Source: an uncultured Pseudomonadales bacterium (GTDB lineage Bacteria; Pseudomonadota; Gammaproteobacteria; Pseudomonadales; Porticoccaceae). Taken from it: 64,000 nt of DNA. Below the pieces are notes generated by a model, which had not been told where the DNA came from, did no database searches, and saw only the letters and a program-made list of their open reading frames with translations. Both the position numbers and the translations under genes were made by a program. The stretch lies in contig OX044363.1 of the NCBI GenBank assembly GCA_943846685.1, positions 1,654,001 to 1,718,000 on the forward strand, read 5' to 3'. This document shows, piece after piece, positions 55,992-64,000 of the stretch; the first letter of the stretch is position 1; each line of letters starts with the position of its first letter.

Positions 55992-57920
55992 TTACTCCGC
56001 TTCAACACTAGTATGCCCACGTCGCTCCACTTCCTCGGTAAACATGGCTGCAACCTGATCTAAAGGTATGCTGCCGAGGTCTTTTCCATCCCGAGTTCGG
56101 ACCGCCACTGAGCGCGATTCTATTTCTTTATCACCAACAACGAGAATATACGGAACTCGCTGCATTGAGTGACCGCGGATTTTAAAGCCGATCTTCTCGT
56201 TTCTCAAGTCACAATTGACTCTAAATCCTTTATTTTGCAATGATTTAGCAACTTCTTGGGCATATTCGGCCTGAGAATCGGTAATATTCATCACAACGGC
56301 CTGTTCCGGTGCCAACCAAAACGGAAATGCACCTTCGTAATGTTCGATCAAAATACCGATAAAACGCTCAAAAGAACCCAAAATTGCACGGTGCAACATC
56401 ACCGGAACTTGGCGGCTGCCATCTTCGGCCACATACTGGGCATCGAGACGACCGGGCATCGAGAAATCCACCTGAACCGTACCCAACTGCCAAACCCGAC
56501 CAATACAATCTTTTAATGAGAATTCAATCTTCGGCCCATAGAAGGCGCCCTCACCTGGCAGTTCCTGCCAAGGCAGGTCTTTAGCATCTAAGGCTTGGCC
56601 CAATGCTTCTTCTGCGCGATCCCAATCTTCGTCAGAACCTACTCGCTCTGGAGGGCGAGTAGAGAGACGGTAAATAATTTCGGCAAAGCCAAAGTCCGCA
56701 TAAACCTCATGAAGGAAATCAATAAACTCCGACACTTCCGACTGAATCTGATCGTCAGTACAGAAGATATGGGCATCGTCCTGAGTAAATGAGCGCACGC
56801 GCATAATGCCGTGCAGAGAACCTGATGGCTCATTGCGGTGGCAAGAACCAAACTCAGCCAGCCTTAAAGGCAAGTCTCTGTAGCTTTTTAAACCCTGATT
56901 AAACACCTGCACATGACAGGGACAGTTCATCGGCTTAACCGCATAATTACGATCTTCGGTTTGCAGGCTAAACATATCATCGCCAAACTTATCGGCGTGA
57001 CCCGATTTTTCCCACAGACTCATATCAACAATCTGTGGTGTCTTAATTTCTTGGTAACCCTGCTCGCGCTGCTTGTCGCGCATATACTGTTCAATAGCGT
57101 TGTAAACACTCCAGCCTTTTGGGTGCCAGAAGATTGAACCCGGCGCCTCTTCCTGCATATGGTAGAAGTCGAGCTTCTTATTAATCTTGCGGTGATCGCG
57201 CTTTTCAGCTTCGGCAAGGCGATTAATATAAGCTTTAAGCTGTTTCTTATTGGCCCAGGCAGTGCCGTAAATACGCTGCAACATCTCATTGTTGCTGTCG
57301 CCACGCCAGTAAGCACCGGCAACCTTGGTCAGTTTAAAGGCCGGTAATTTTGCCGTTGAGGGAACGTGGGGGCCGCGACAGAGGTCGATAAAATCGCCCT
57401 GGCGGTAGAGACCAATCGCTTGGTCATCGGGGATACTGGCGATAATCTCAGCCTTGTATTCCTCGCCAATGCTCTTAAAGAATTCAACCGCATCATCGCG
57501 CTTCCACTCTTCGCGGGTAATACCGTGATCGGCTTTCACCAGCTCGGTCATGCGCGCTTCAATGGCTTCAAGGTCTTCTGGAGTAAAGGCACGCTCAAAG
57601 GCGAAGTCATAGTAAAAACCATCTTCGATCACTGGGCCAATAGTCACCTGCGCCGAAGGGAATAACTGCTTTACCGCCATAGCCAACAAATGCGCTGAGG
57701 AGTGACGGATAATATCCAGCGCTTCATCGGAGCGATCAGTAACAATCGCCAGAGTCGCATCTTTTTCCATAATAAAGGAGGCATCGACCACTTCACCGTC
57801 GACAACACCAGCAAGGGTGGCTTTGGCTAAACCAGCACCAATATCAGCGGCGACATCGGCCACAGAAACAGGATTATCGAAAAGTCGTTGGGAACCATCA
57901 GGCAGAGTAATTGCGGGCAT
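55992..57920 (-). CDS. thrS: Threonyl-tRNA synthetase
   Basis: 642 residues, full length. TGS and editing domains ([16 protein letters not shown], with the HxxxH and GFYYDF motifs) precede the class II core (motif 2 [31 protein letters not shown]; motif 3 [23 protein letters not shown]) and the anticodon-binding domain. First gene of the thrS-infC-rpmI-rplT-pheS-pheT-ihfA-merR cluster. Confidence 0.98.
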   Translation of the reverse strand: MPAITLPDGSQRLFDNPVSVADVAADIGAGLAKATLAGVVDGEVVDASFIMEKDATLAIVTDRSDEALDIIRHSSAHLLAMAVKQLFPSAQVTIGPVIEDGFYYDFAFERAFTPEDLEAIEARMTELVKADHGITREEWKRDDAVEFFKSIGEEYKAEIIASIPDDQAIGLYRQGDFIDLCRGPHVPSTAKLPAFKLTKVAGAYWRGDSNNEMLQRIYGTAWANKKQLKAYINRLAEAEKRDHRKINKKLDFYHMQEEAPGSIFWHPKGWSVYNAIEQYMRDKQREQGYQEIKTPQIVDMSLWEKSGHADKFGDDMFSLQTEDRNYAVKPMNCPCHVQVFNQGLKSYRDLPLRLAEFGSCHRNEPSGSLHGIMRVRSFTQDDAHIFCTDDQIQSEVSEFIDFLHEVYADFGFAEIIYRLSTRPPERVGSDEDWDRAEEALGQALDAKDLPWQELPGEGAFYGPKIEFSLKDCIGRVWQLGTVQVDFSMPGRLDAQYVAEDGSRQVPVMLHRAILGSFERFIGILIEHYEGAFPFWLAPEQAVVMNITDSQAEYAQEVAKSLQNKGFRVNCDLRNEKIGFKIRGHSMQRVPYILVVGDKEIESRSVAVRTRDGKDLGSIPLDQVAAMFTEEVERRGHTSVEAE

Positions 57921-58100
57921 AGCGTTTTCCTTTTTCAGTGGTGACCCATACCAGGGGCCACTTGAGTTAAATTTAATAAGCGCGCATTTTACTCTGTATG
58001 CAAGGAGTTACAAGCCCGCTACTTTATAAACAAAGCAAAGGTTGCAATTGAATCTCAAGCGCCCTATAAAAGCCCCCTTAATAACTAGCCAGGAAAGCCT

Positions 58101-58553
58101 GTGAAAATTTATGTCGATGCCGATGCCTGCCCGACGGTGATTAAAGATATTCTCTATCGAGTTTCACAGCGCACCGGGATTGAACTGATTCTGGTTGCCA
58201 ATCAGGCGCTGTCTACACCGCGAATTCCAACTGTGCGCTCCATTCAGGTGAGCTCAGGTTTTGATGTGGCCGATGATCATATTGTGCAGCTGGTGGAGAA
58301 AGATGATCTGGTGATTACTGCAGATATTCCACTGGCAGCAGAGGTGATTGATAAGGGTGGTAAAGCCCTGAATCCTCGGGGTGAGCTGTACAGCAAGGCC
58401 AATATTAAAGCGCGACTCAATATGCGTGATTTTATGGACAGTATGCGCAATAGCGGTGTTCAGGTTGGCGGCGGGCCTCCACCCTTAACGCAACGTGATC
58501 GTATGGAGTTTGCCAATGCGCTAGATAAGTATGTGGCGGAGTTTAATAAATAA
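58101..58553 (+). CDS. yaiI: YaiI/YqxD family protein (UPF0178, DUF188)
   Basis: 150 residues from GTG, with AGGAAAG upstream. A PIN-like fold family with conserved acidic residues: [10 protein letters not shown] at the start, then [11 protein letters not shown] and the C-terminal [13 protein letters not shown]. Nuclease activity has been suggested for the family but is not established. Single gene, divergent from thrS. Confidence 0.93.
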   Translation: MKIYVDADACPTVIKDILYRVSQRTGIELILVANQALSTPRIPTVRSIQVSSGFDVADDHIVQLVEKDDLVITADIPLAAEVIDKGGKALNPRGELYSKANIKARLNMRDFMDSMRNSGVQVGGGPPPLTQRDRMEFANALDKYVAEFNK

Positions 58554-58592
58554 GTGATTTATTAGAAGTAAATAAGTTGGAGTGAACTGCAT

Positions 58593-58689
58593 GAGGTCCT
58601 TCGGTTCGCTGCGCTCTCTCAGGATGACGGTGAGTCTGTTGTTATCCTGAGCGAACCCACCGTCATCCTGAGCGAAGCCGAAGGACCTC
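58593..58689. repeat. Inverted pair of the dispersed TCATCCTGAGCG repeat
   Basis: GAGGTCCTTCGGTTCGCTGC (left) and the opposite-orientation CATCCTGAGCGAAGCCGAAG (right, with a partial third copy at 58643-58655) face each other and can form a long hairpin. It lies between convergent genes and may act as a terminator. The element also occurs once at 39580. Confidence 0.85.
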
Positions 58690-58717
58690 CTCCAGCTTAC
58701 AGCCTTACCCAATTCCC

Positions 58718-58993
58718 TTAACCAACCCCATCCAACATCCGCCCAATCTGCGCTGCAGTAAAAGGCCAGCCCTTCTCATCACCATTGGGCAGTGCGACAA
58801 CCGGAATCCGAATCCCATACTTTTCTTTCAAGCGTTCATCATCCTGAATATTCACCTCAACCAACTCCCAACCCTTTTCTGCTAACAACGGATAGAGAAT
58901 CGCCTTGGCCTGTTCACAGAGATGGCAGTTGGGGCCGCTGTAGATCGTTAAATGATTAGCCAAAACTGCTGCGCCGAGTGATTTTCCACACAT
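58718..58993 (-). CDS. Glutaredoxin-like thiol-disulfide protein (DUF836)
   Basis: The conserved part starts at LTIYSGPNCHLCEQA (CxxC redox pair) and includes the cis-Pro segment GIRIPVVALPNG. This is a complete small thioredoxin-fold domain. The start is uncertain: ATG 58993 lies inside the end of rlmKL, and a TTG at 58963 would give 81 residues, closer to the family size. It is translationally linked to rlmKL. Confidence 0.86.
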   Translation of the reverse strand: MCGKSLGAAVLANHLTIYSGPNCHLCEQAKAILYPLLAEKGWELVEVNIQDDERLKEKYGIRIPVVALPNGDEKGWPFTAAQIGRMLDGVG

Positions 58994-61133
58994 TGTGAAT
59001 ACGCGGATTTCGCTCAAAATCCATATCTAATGTCTGGGGGGTAATATTCTCACAGTCAAACTGGCGCAGAGTCAGCTCATCCATCTTAAACTTGCGGAAG
59101 TTATTGGAGAAAATCAGTACGCCGTCATCGGCAAGTTTGGCCATAGAGTTACGAATCAGGTCGCCGTGATCACGCTGCACATCCAATACCACGTCCATCT
59201 TTTTCGAGTTTGAAAAAGTCGGCGGATCAAGGAAGATCACATCGTATTTTTCGCTATCGGTCTCCAGCCATTTCAGGCAGTCGGCACGCAGCAGGTGATG
59301 GTTTTTATCACTGAGTTTATTGAGATCAAAATTGCGCTGCGCCCAGTCCAGATAGGTATTCGACATATCAATACTCAGGGTGCTCTTGGCACCACCGAGA
59401 GCCGCCTGCACAGAGACCGCAGCGGTATAACAGAACAGGTTTAAGAGGCTCTTGCCTTTCGCCAGTTCGGCTACCATGCGTCGCACCGGGCGGTGATCGA
59501 GAAATAGTCCGGTATCCAGATAATCTGACAGGTTAGCTTCAAATTGCGCTTCGCCCTCATAGACAACCATGGTGTCGCTGGGGCCTTCATTAAATTTTTG
59601 ATACTGGTTGTCGCCCTTTTGACGACGGCGCTCTTTATAGTGAATACGACCTTCAACTTCACTGGCAAACTCTTTAACTGCTTGCTTAACTTCAGCGAAA
59701 CGCTCGCGGGCGACACGGTCTTCAATGGTTCCCGGCGGTGCGTATTCCTGAACATGCACCGAGTCCTCGTAGATATCGATGGCGACGGCATATTCCGGAA
59801 TATCGGCATCGTAAACGCGGTAACAGCTGGTATCGGTTTTGTTTAACCATTTATTTAACTTGCGCTGATTTTTAATCAAGCGGTTGAGCACCATGGTTGC
59901 CCCTTCGGTTAACACCTGGGCGGGCGCTGGGGTGTTAAGGCGCTCTTCAATTTTTGCCGATCTTGAGGTCAGGTCGGTAAACACCAATAACTTACAGGGA
60001 ATGGTGCCATTAAATAGTTGGTACTGTTTGGTCGGGGTCAGATCGGTCTCGCGGCCTAACTCAACATTGCCGGTAAATACCGCGGCTTTCCAGCCTTGGA
60101 AATTCTTTTGCAGAACGGAACCCAACTTTTGATAGATGGGAATCAGGCCATCAACATCACCGAGACGCTCACCGTAGGGTGGGTTGGTAATTAATAGTCC
60201 ATAGTCAGCGGTGGCCTTGCCAAACTGATCAATCGGCTTATGGGCGAGACGGATATGTTCATCCAGCCCGGCTTTTTCAATATTTAAGGTGGCGAATTCC
60301 AATACTCGCGGGTTGGCATCATAGCCGCGGAAATCCAGCTCAAGGGCCTCGAGACCTGCAGTTTTGCGCTGCTCTGCTTCATCGAATATTGACTGCCAGA
60401 GTTCTTGATCGTGCTGTTTCCAGTCGCTAAATCCAAACCGCTCACGCAACAGGGCCGGCGCAATATCGGCGGCCATCATTGCGCCTTCAATAATCAGTGT
60501 GGCACTACCACACATGGGGTCGAGTAGTGCTGCGCCATCTTTCATCATCTCGGGCCAGCCGGCGCGTATCAATAATGCAGCGGCGAGATTTTCTTTGATT
60601 GGCGCACTGCCCTGCCCGGTTCGATAACCGCGACGGTGCAAACTCTCACCAGAAATATCCAGAGACACAGTAACCTGCCCTTTATGCTGACGTACCTGAA
60701 TTCGAATATCCGGGTTCTTGGTATCTACATTGGGGCGCTCGCCCTCTTCACGACGGATACGGTCAACAATGGCATCTTTAACTCGCTGTGAGCCATACAT
60801 GGTGTTGTCGACGAGGCGCGAGGTGCCGATAAAGTCGATGGCGATGGTTTGCTCGTGAGAGAAGTGCTCTTCCCAGGGGATATCCAGACATTCTTGATAG
60901 AGTTGATCTTCCTCATCTAGGCTAAAACTGTGCAGTGGCATCAATATTCTGTTGGCAAGGCGCGACCAGAGACAGGCGCGATAAGCCAACTCGCGAGTGC
61001 CGTCGAAATGTACTGCGGCAACTGTCTCTTTGGTGCTCTCAGCGCCCAGCGCCTGTAATTCTTGGGCGAGCAACTGCTCAAGCCCTTTGGGACAGGTGGC
61101 TAGCCAAGCCTGATCAACTGCAACTGATGACAC
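58956..61133 (-). CDS. rlmL: 23S rRNA (guanine-N2/N7) bifunctional methyltransferase RlmKL
   Basis: 725 residues, the size of the fused RlmL-RlmK of gammaproteobacteria. The N-terminal half has a THUMP domain and an N2-guanine methyltransferase domain (LLDPMCGSATLIIEGAM; catalytic LITNPPYGERLGD). The C-terminal half has an RlmI-like domain (SLLNLFCYTAAVSVQAA; VIFLDPPTFSNS). It methylates G2445 and G2069 of 23S rRNA. Monocistronic apart from the overlapping glutaredoxin gene. Confidence 0.96.
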   Translation of the reverse strand: MSSVAVDQAWLATCPKGLEQLLAQELQALGAESTKETVAAVHFDGTRELAYRACLWSRLANRILMPLHSFSLDEEDQLYQECLDIPWEEHFSHEQTIAIDFIGTSRLVDNTMYGSQRVKDAIVDRIRREEGERPNVDTKNPDIRIQVRQHKGQVTVSLDISGESLHRRGYRTGQGSAPIKENLAAALLIRAGWPEMMKDGAALLDPMCGSATLIIEGAMMAADIAPALLRERFGFSDWKQHDQELWQSIFDEAEQRKTAGLEALELDFRGYDANPRVLEFATLNIEKAGLDEHIRLAHKPIDQFGKATADYGLLITNPPYGERLGDVDGLIPIYQKLGSVLQKNFQGWKAAVFTGNVELGRETDLTPTKQYQLFNGTIPCKLLVFTDLTSRSAKIEERLNTPAPAQVLTEGATMVLNRLIKNQRKLNKWLNKTDTSCYRVYDADIPEYAVAIDIYEDSVHVQEYAPPGTIEDRVARERFAEVKQAVKEFASEVEGRIHYKERRRQKGDNQYQKFNEGPSDTMVVYEGEAQFEANLSDYLDTGLFLDHRPVRRMVAELAKGKSLLNLFCYTAAVSVQAALGGAKSTLSIDMSNTYLDWAQRNFDLNKLSDKNHHLLRADCLKWLETDSEKYDVIFLDPPTFSNSKKMDVVLDVQRDHGDLIRNSMAKLADDGVLIFSNNFRKFKMDELTLRQFDCENITPQTLDMDFERNPRIHNVWKITRRSSFG

Positions 61134-61347
61134 AAATAGTATCCTTTTATTACTTTGAGGATTAAAACCCGCTCTGTATAGACTAACAAAATCTTCGACA
61201 GCGTCGATAGAATTTGGTCAACTATACTTAGCGCGCAAAAAGGCGCTCATTCTATCGCTCTTTACACAATTTTGTTTGATAAAAACTGCTCTCAGCAGGT
61301 TTTTCAAGCTGAGTGTCGGTTTCCTACTAAACCGTTAGGAGATATAA

Positions 61348-61554
61348 GTGAAAAAACATAAAAGAGATCAAGAACACCGTTCCTATGTAAAAGGCTACCA
61401 AGCTGCTGTTATAGGACGATCAATAGAAGCCTGCCCCTATCAAGAACAATCACAAATGGCCTATCACTGGTCACGGGGTTGGCGAGAAGGACGTGAAGAT
61501 TTTTGGAATGGGTATAATCAGGCCAGTTTTCAACAGAAAGCGGCTAGTTTATAA
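61348..61554 (+). CDS. rmf: Ribosome modulation factor
   Basis: 68 residues from GTG, preceded by TAGGAGA. The RMF pattern is clear (RDQEHRSYVKGYQAAVIGRSIEACPY then SYHWSRGWREGREDFWNGY-like C-terminus). RMF dimerises 70S ribosomes into inactive 100S particles in stationary phase. Divergent from rlmKL, sharing a 214-bp intergenic region. Confidence 0.96.
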   Translation: MKKHKRDQEHRSYVKGYQAAVIGRSIEACPYQEQSQMAYHWSRGWREGREDFWNGYNQASFQQKAASL

Positions 61555-61676
61555 AGCTCTTTAATCATCTACTTTCCAATTGGGTCTATGCCCCCAACAA
61601 CACAAAACAAAAACTTAAGCGGGATATGTCCCGCTTCCGGCTCACCAAATAATAAAAATTTGCGATGGGCCACCAC

Positions 61677-61713
61677 AAAGGCCGCAACTCATGTGAAGTT
61701 GCGGCCTTTTTTT
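61677..61713 (+). terminator. Rho-independent terminator downstream of rmf
   Basis: AAGGCCGCAACT and AGTTGCGGCCTT form a perfect stem followed by seven T residues. A second smaller hairpin (AAGCGGGA/TCCCGCTT, 61615-61634) precedes it. Confidence 0.93.
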
Positions 61714-61791
61714 GTATTGAGCTTTTATTGGAGAGTTGGTGGAGAGCTGGTTGGAGATCTCTCGTCGCTTTGCTCTGTCGAGATGACAGGC

Positions 61792-64000
61792 CTATGATCG
61801 TGCTGCATCCACCGATGCCTGCACCAGATCCAACAGCTCGCGCAGGGCCACGGAAACCATCGCAAAATCAGGCACCGAACCGCGTCGCAACTCGGCAACC
61901 ATACTTTTCCAACGGGCAATTAACTGCGACTGCTGAATCTGCCAATCGGCAAACAACTGCTCTATATCTTCGCTGTTATGACCCTCGAGCAAACAGGCCG
62001 TCAACTGCCGGCGCTGACTTTCAAGATCATCGACAAAGGACTCACGAGCCAGATCCTCCCAGCGATCCTGTGGCTGCAGTGCGACAATTTGAGCCATAAA
62101 CCAGTCTAGGGACAAATCCTCGCCGAGCTTAAAAGCAAGCCTGGCAACCACTTCCACAGGTCTCTGTAGACGCAGCGCCATATCAACCGTGCCAACACTG
62201 AAAAACATACTGTCCGCCGCGGCAAGGGTTGAAGCCAGTGGCTCTTTAACTCCCCAGCCCATCAGCCGGACTTTTTCATCACTCCATAATTTAATCCATT
62301 CCGATTCATGAAGATCCGGCAACTTATTTAACACTAACTGCATAGGCTCGCTCATAGCCTGAATCATTTCGTTGCAGTGTAGATTTAGACGTCGGTTGCG
62401 CAGCAGCCAGCGAGTGGAACGCCGCACCAGGCGCATCAGAATATGCAACAGATCCAACTGTACACTGGCAGTCAGGCTATCTTCATTAGCCTCAATCTGC
62501 TGCCATAGTTTGTCTATGCCGAGAATATTCAGACTGATAGTGAAGGCGCGGATAATATCCCCGGCACTGGCTCCTGTAGATTCCATCTGACGGAAGAAAA
62601 AAGTAAAACCAACCCGATCGACCATATCATTGGCCAACTGAGTGGCTGCAATTTCCGGGCGCAACTGGTGTTCAACAATATCCGCGGGGTACTGATCAAC
62701 CAACGACGCAGGGAACGCACCATTAACAGATTCTGCCAACACTGGATCATCGAGTAAATTGGCCTCCAAAAGCGTCTCTTTAAGCATCACCTTTGAGTAA
62801 CAGACCAGCACTGCCAACTCAGGTCTTGTCCAAACCGGCTGACCGCGACTCAGTCGATCATTAATCTGCTCATCAGAGGGCAAAAACTCCAACTCTCTAT
62901 CCAGTCTACCGTTACTTTCCAACCAGAGCATAAAGCGTTGGTATTCAGCATATTGCTGCTGACTGCGATGCATGGCCAGACTGATTGCCTGAGTTTGACG
63001 ACTGTTGTTGTGCAGCACTAATTCAGCAACTTCATCGGTCATAGAAGCCAAAAAGCTGTTGCGCTGCTCCACGGTCATAGCACCTTCGCGGACTTTTTTA
63101 TTTAATAAAATCTTAATATTCACTTCGTGATCAGAACAGTCCACACCGGCGGCATTATCGATAAAATCGCTATTACAGATACCGCCCCGCAGGCAGTACT
63201 CAATCCGCCCACGCTGGGTCATACCCAGATTGCCACCCTCGCCAAACACTTTGCAGCGCAGTTCGCGGCCATTGATCCGCAGACTATCGTTAGCCCGGTC
63301 ACCGACCTCGGCATCGCTCTCTGACGAGGCTTTAATATAGGTACCAATACCACCATTCCAGATAAGATCAACAGAGGATTTAAGAATTGCCGTTATCAAC
63401 TCTGTGGGCGTTACTTTATCCTGCTCAATGTCAAAACGCGCCATGATTTCCGCTGTTAACTGTAGCGATTTGGCCGCTCTGGAATAGACCGCAGCACCTT
63501 TGGATAGCAGTGATTTATCGAAGTCGTTCCAGGTACTTCTCGGCGTTTCAAACAGTCGCTTGCGCTCGACAAAGGTCGCCGCAGAATCCGGATTCGGGTC
63601 GACAAATATATGTAGATGATTGAATGCAGCGACTAGTTGGATATGTTCTGAGAGCAACATTCCGTTGCCAAATACATCGCCGCCCATATCGCCAATACCG
63701 ACAACGGTAAAATCTTCACGCTGAATATCTACGCCGATCTCACGGAAATGGCGCTGCACAGCAACCCAGGCTCCGCGTGCGGTAATACCCATGGCCTTGT
63801 GGTCATAACCGTTGCCACCACCGGAGGCGAAGGCATCACCGAGCCAGAAGTTATTCGCTTCAGATATCTCATTGGCAATATCCGAGAAAGTTGCCGTGCC
63901 TTTATCCGCAGCCACCACCAGATAGGGGTCGTCACCGTCGCGACAGAGAATATCTGGCGGAGTAACAATCTCGCCCTCAATCAGATTGTCGCTAATATCC
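61792..64000 (-). CDS. gdhB: NAD-specific glutamate dehydrogenase, large type (partial, 5' end outside window)
   Basis: The frame is open from the right edge to the TAG at 61792 (about 736 residues), corresponding to the C-terminal part of the about 1,600-residue L_180 family. Motifs include GDMGGDVFGNGMLLSEHIQLVAAFNHLHIFVDPNPD and GEGGNLGMTQRGRIEYCLRGG in the Rossmann domain. It oxidatively deaminates glutamate to 2-oxoglutarate, a catabolic role. The ATG-like start inside the window (63918) is internal, since the coding pattern (DGDDPYLVVAADKGTATFSD) continues to the edge. Confidence 0.95.
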   Translation of the reverse strand, partial: DISDNLIEGEIVTPPDILCRDGDDPYLVVAADKGTATFSDIANEISEANNFWLGDAFASGGGNGYDHKAMGITARGAWVAVQRHFREIGVDIQREDFTVVGIGDMGGDVFGNGMLLSEHIQLVAAFNHLHIFVDPNPDSAATFVERKRLFETPRSTWNDFDKSLLSKGAAVYSRAAKSLQLTAEIMARFDIEQDKVTPTELITAILKSSVDLIWNGGIGTYIKASSESDAEVGDRANDSLRINGRELRCKVFGEGGNLGMTQRGRIEYCLRGGICNSDFIDNAAGVDCSDHEVNIKILLNKKVREGAMTVEQRNSFLASMTDEVAELVLHNNSRQTQAISLAMHRSQQQYAEYQRFMLWLESNGRLDRELEFLPSDEQINDRLSRGQPVWTRPELAVLVCYSKVMLKETLLEANLLDDPVLAESVNGAFPASLVDQYPADIVEHQLRPEIAATQLANDMVDRVGFTFFFRQMESTGASAGDIIRAFTISLNILGIDKLWQQIEANEDSLTASVQLDLLHILMRLVRRSTRWLLRNRRLNLHCNEMIQAMSEPMQLVLNKLPDLHESEWIKLWSDEKVRLMGWGVKEPLASTLAAADSMFFSVGTVDMALRLQRPVEVVARLAFKLGEDLSLDWFMAQIVALQPQDRWEDLARESFVDDLESQRRQLTACLLEGHNSEDIEQLFADWQIQQSQLIARWKSMVAELRRGSVPDFAMVSVALRELLDLVQASVDAARS

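Overview
The window reads as chromosome of a heterotrophic, probably marine gammaproteobacterium. The conserved thrS-infC-rpmI-rplT-pheS-pheT-ihfA-merR block, rmf, rlmKL and the very large NAD-dependent glutamate dehydrogenase all point there. The secreted polysaccharide-degrading multidomain protein and the H-NOX genes would suit a Cellvibrionales-like lineage, but that placement is inference.

Layout. 1-5.9 kb: lipid/sterol-type acyl-CoA catabolism (alpha/beta hydrolase, two acyl-CoA dehydrogenases, MFS transporter, aminoglycoside-phosphotransferase-like kinase, divergent SCP2 protein). 6.1-7.0 kb: a small HicA-like/DNA-binding gene pair. 7.0-11.2 kb: glucosylglycerate operon (phosphatase, synthase, phosphorylase) behind a sigma54-type promoter with NtrC-like palindromes. 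11.3-14.0 kb: metY, a canonical H-NOX gene, a truncated narI and a 158-bp palindrome. 14.0-30.0 kb: an alginate (polymannuronate) locus: algA, algD, an NtrC-type regulator, a histidine kinase, a second H-NOX that has lost the heme-ligating histidine, an unrecognised outer-membrane barrel, algX, algF, algJ, algI, and divergently alg44-alg8. Exact TTGGC-N7-TTGC sigma54 elements precede algI, alg44 and algD, so the locus appears to carry its own sensor, kinase and sigma54 activator. 30.1-38.7 kb: one giant secreted protein (about 2,850 residues once a single-base frameshift is corrected) joining carbohydrate-binding modules, a propeller, a dockerin-like region, a GH3 glucosidase, CBM6, a YxxxD-type repeat domain and a di-heme DUF1111 cytochrome.

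39.8-50.3 kb: an island-like segment bounded by a 58-bp direct repeat (57/58 identical), next to an intact tRNA-Pro(GGG) on the right and a decayed tRNA-Pro-like fragment on the left. It holds a four-gene archaic (Csu-type) chaperone-usher pilus, a Wzc-like pseudogene, a GPH sugar transporter, a TetR regulator and a decayed IS3-family element. 50.4-64 kb: housekeeping genes.

Two global features matter. First, five reading frames (an acyl-CoA dehydrogenase, algA, the giant protein, IS OrfA and the essential pheT) are each broken by exactly one surplus base. Since pheT cannot be lost, sequencing or assembly insertion errors are the best general explanation. Second, short in-frame tandem repeats (12-24 bp units) recur in at least six unrelated genes.
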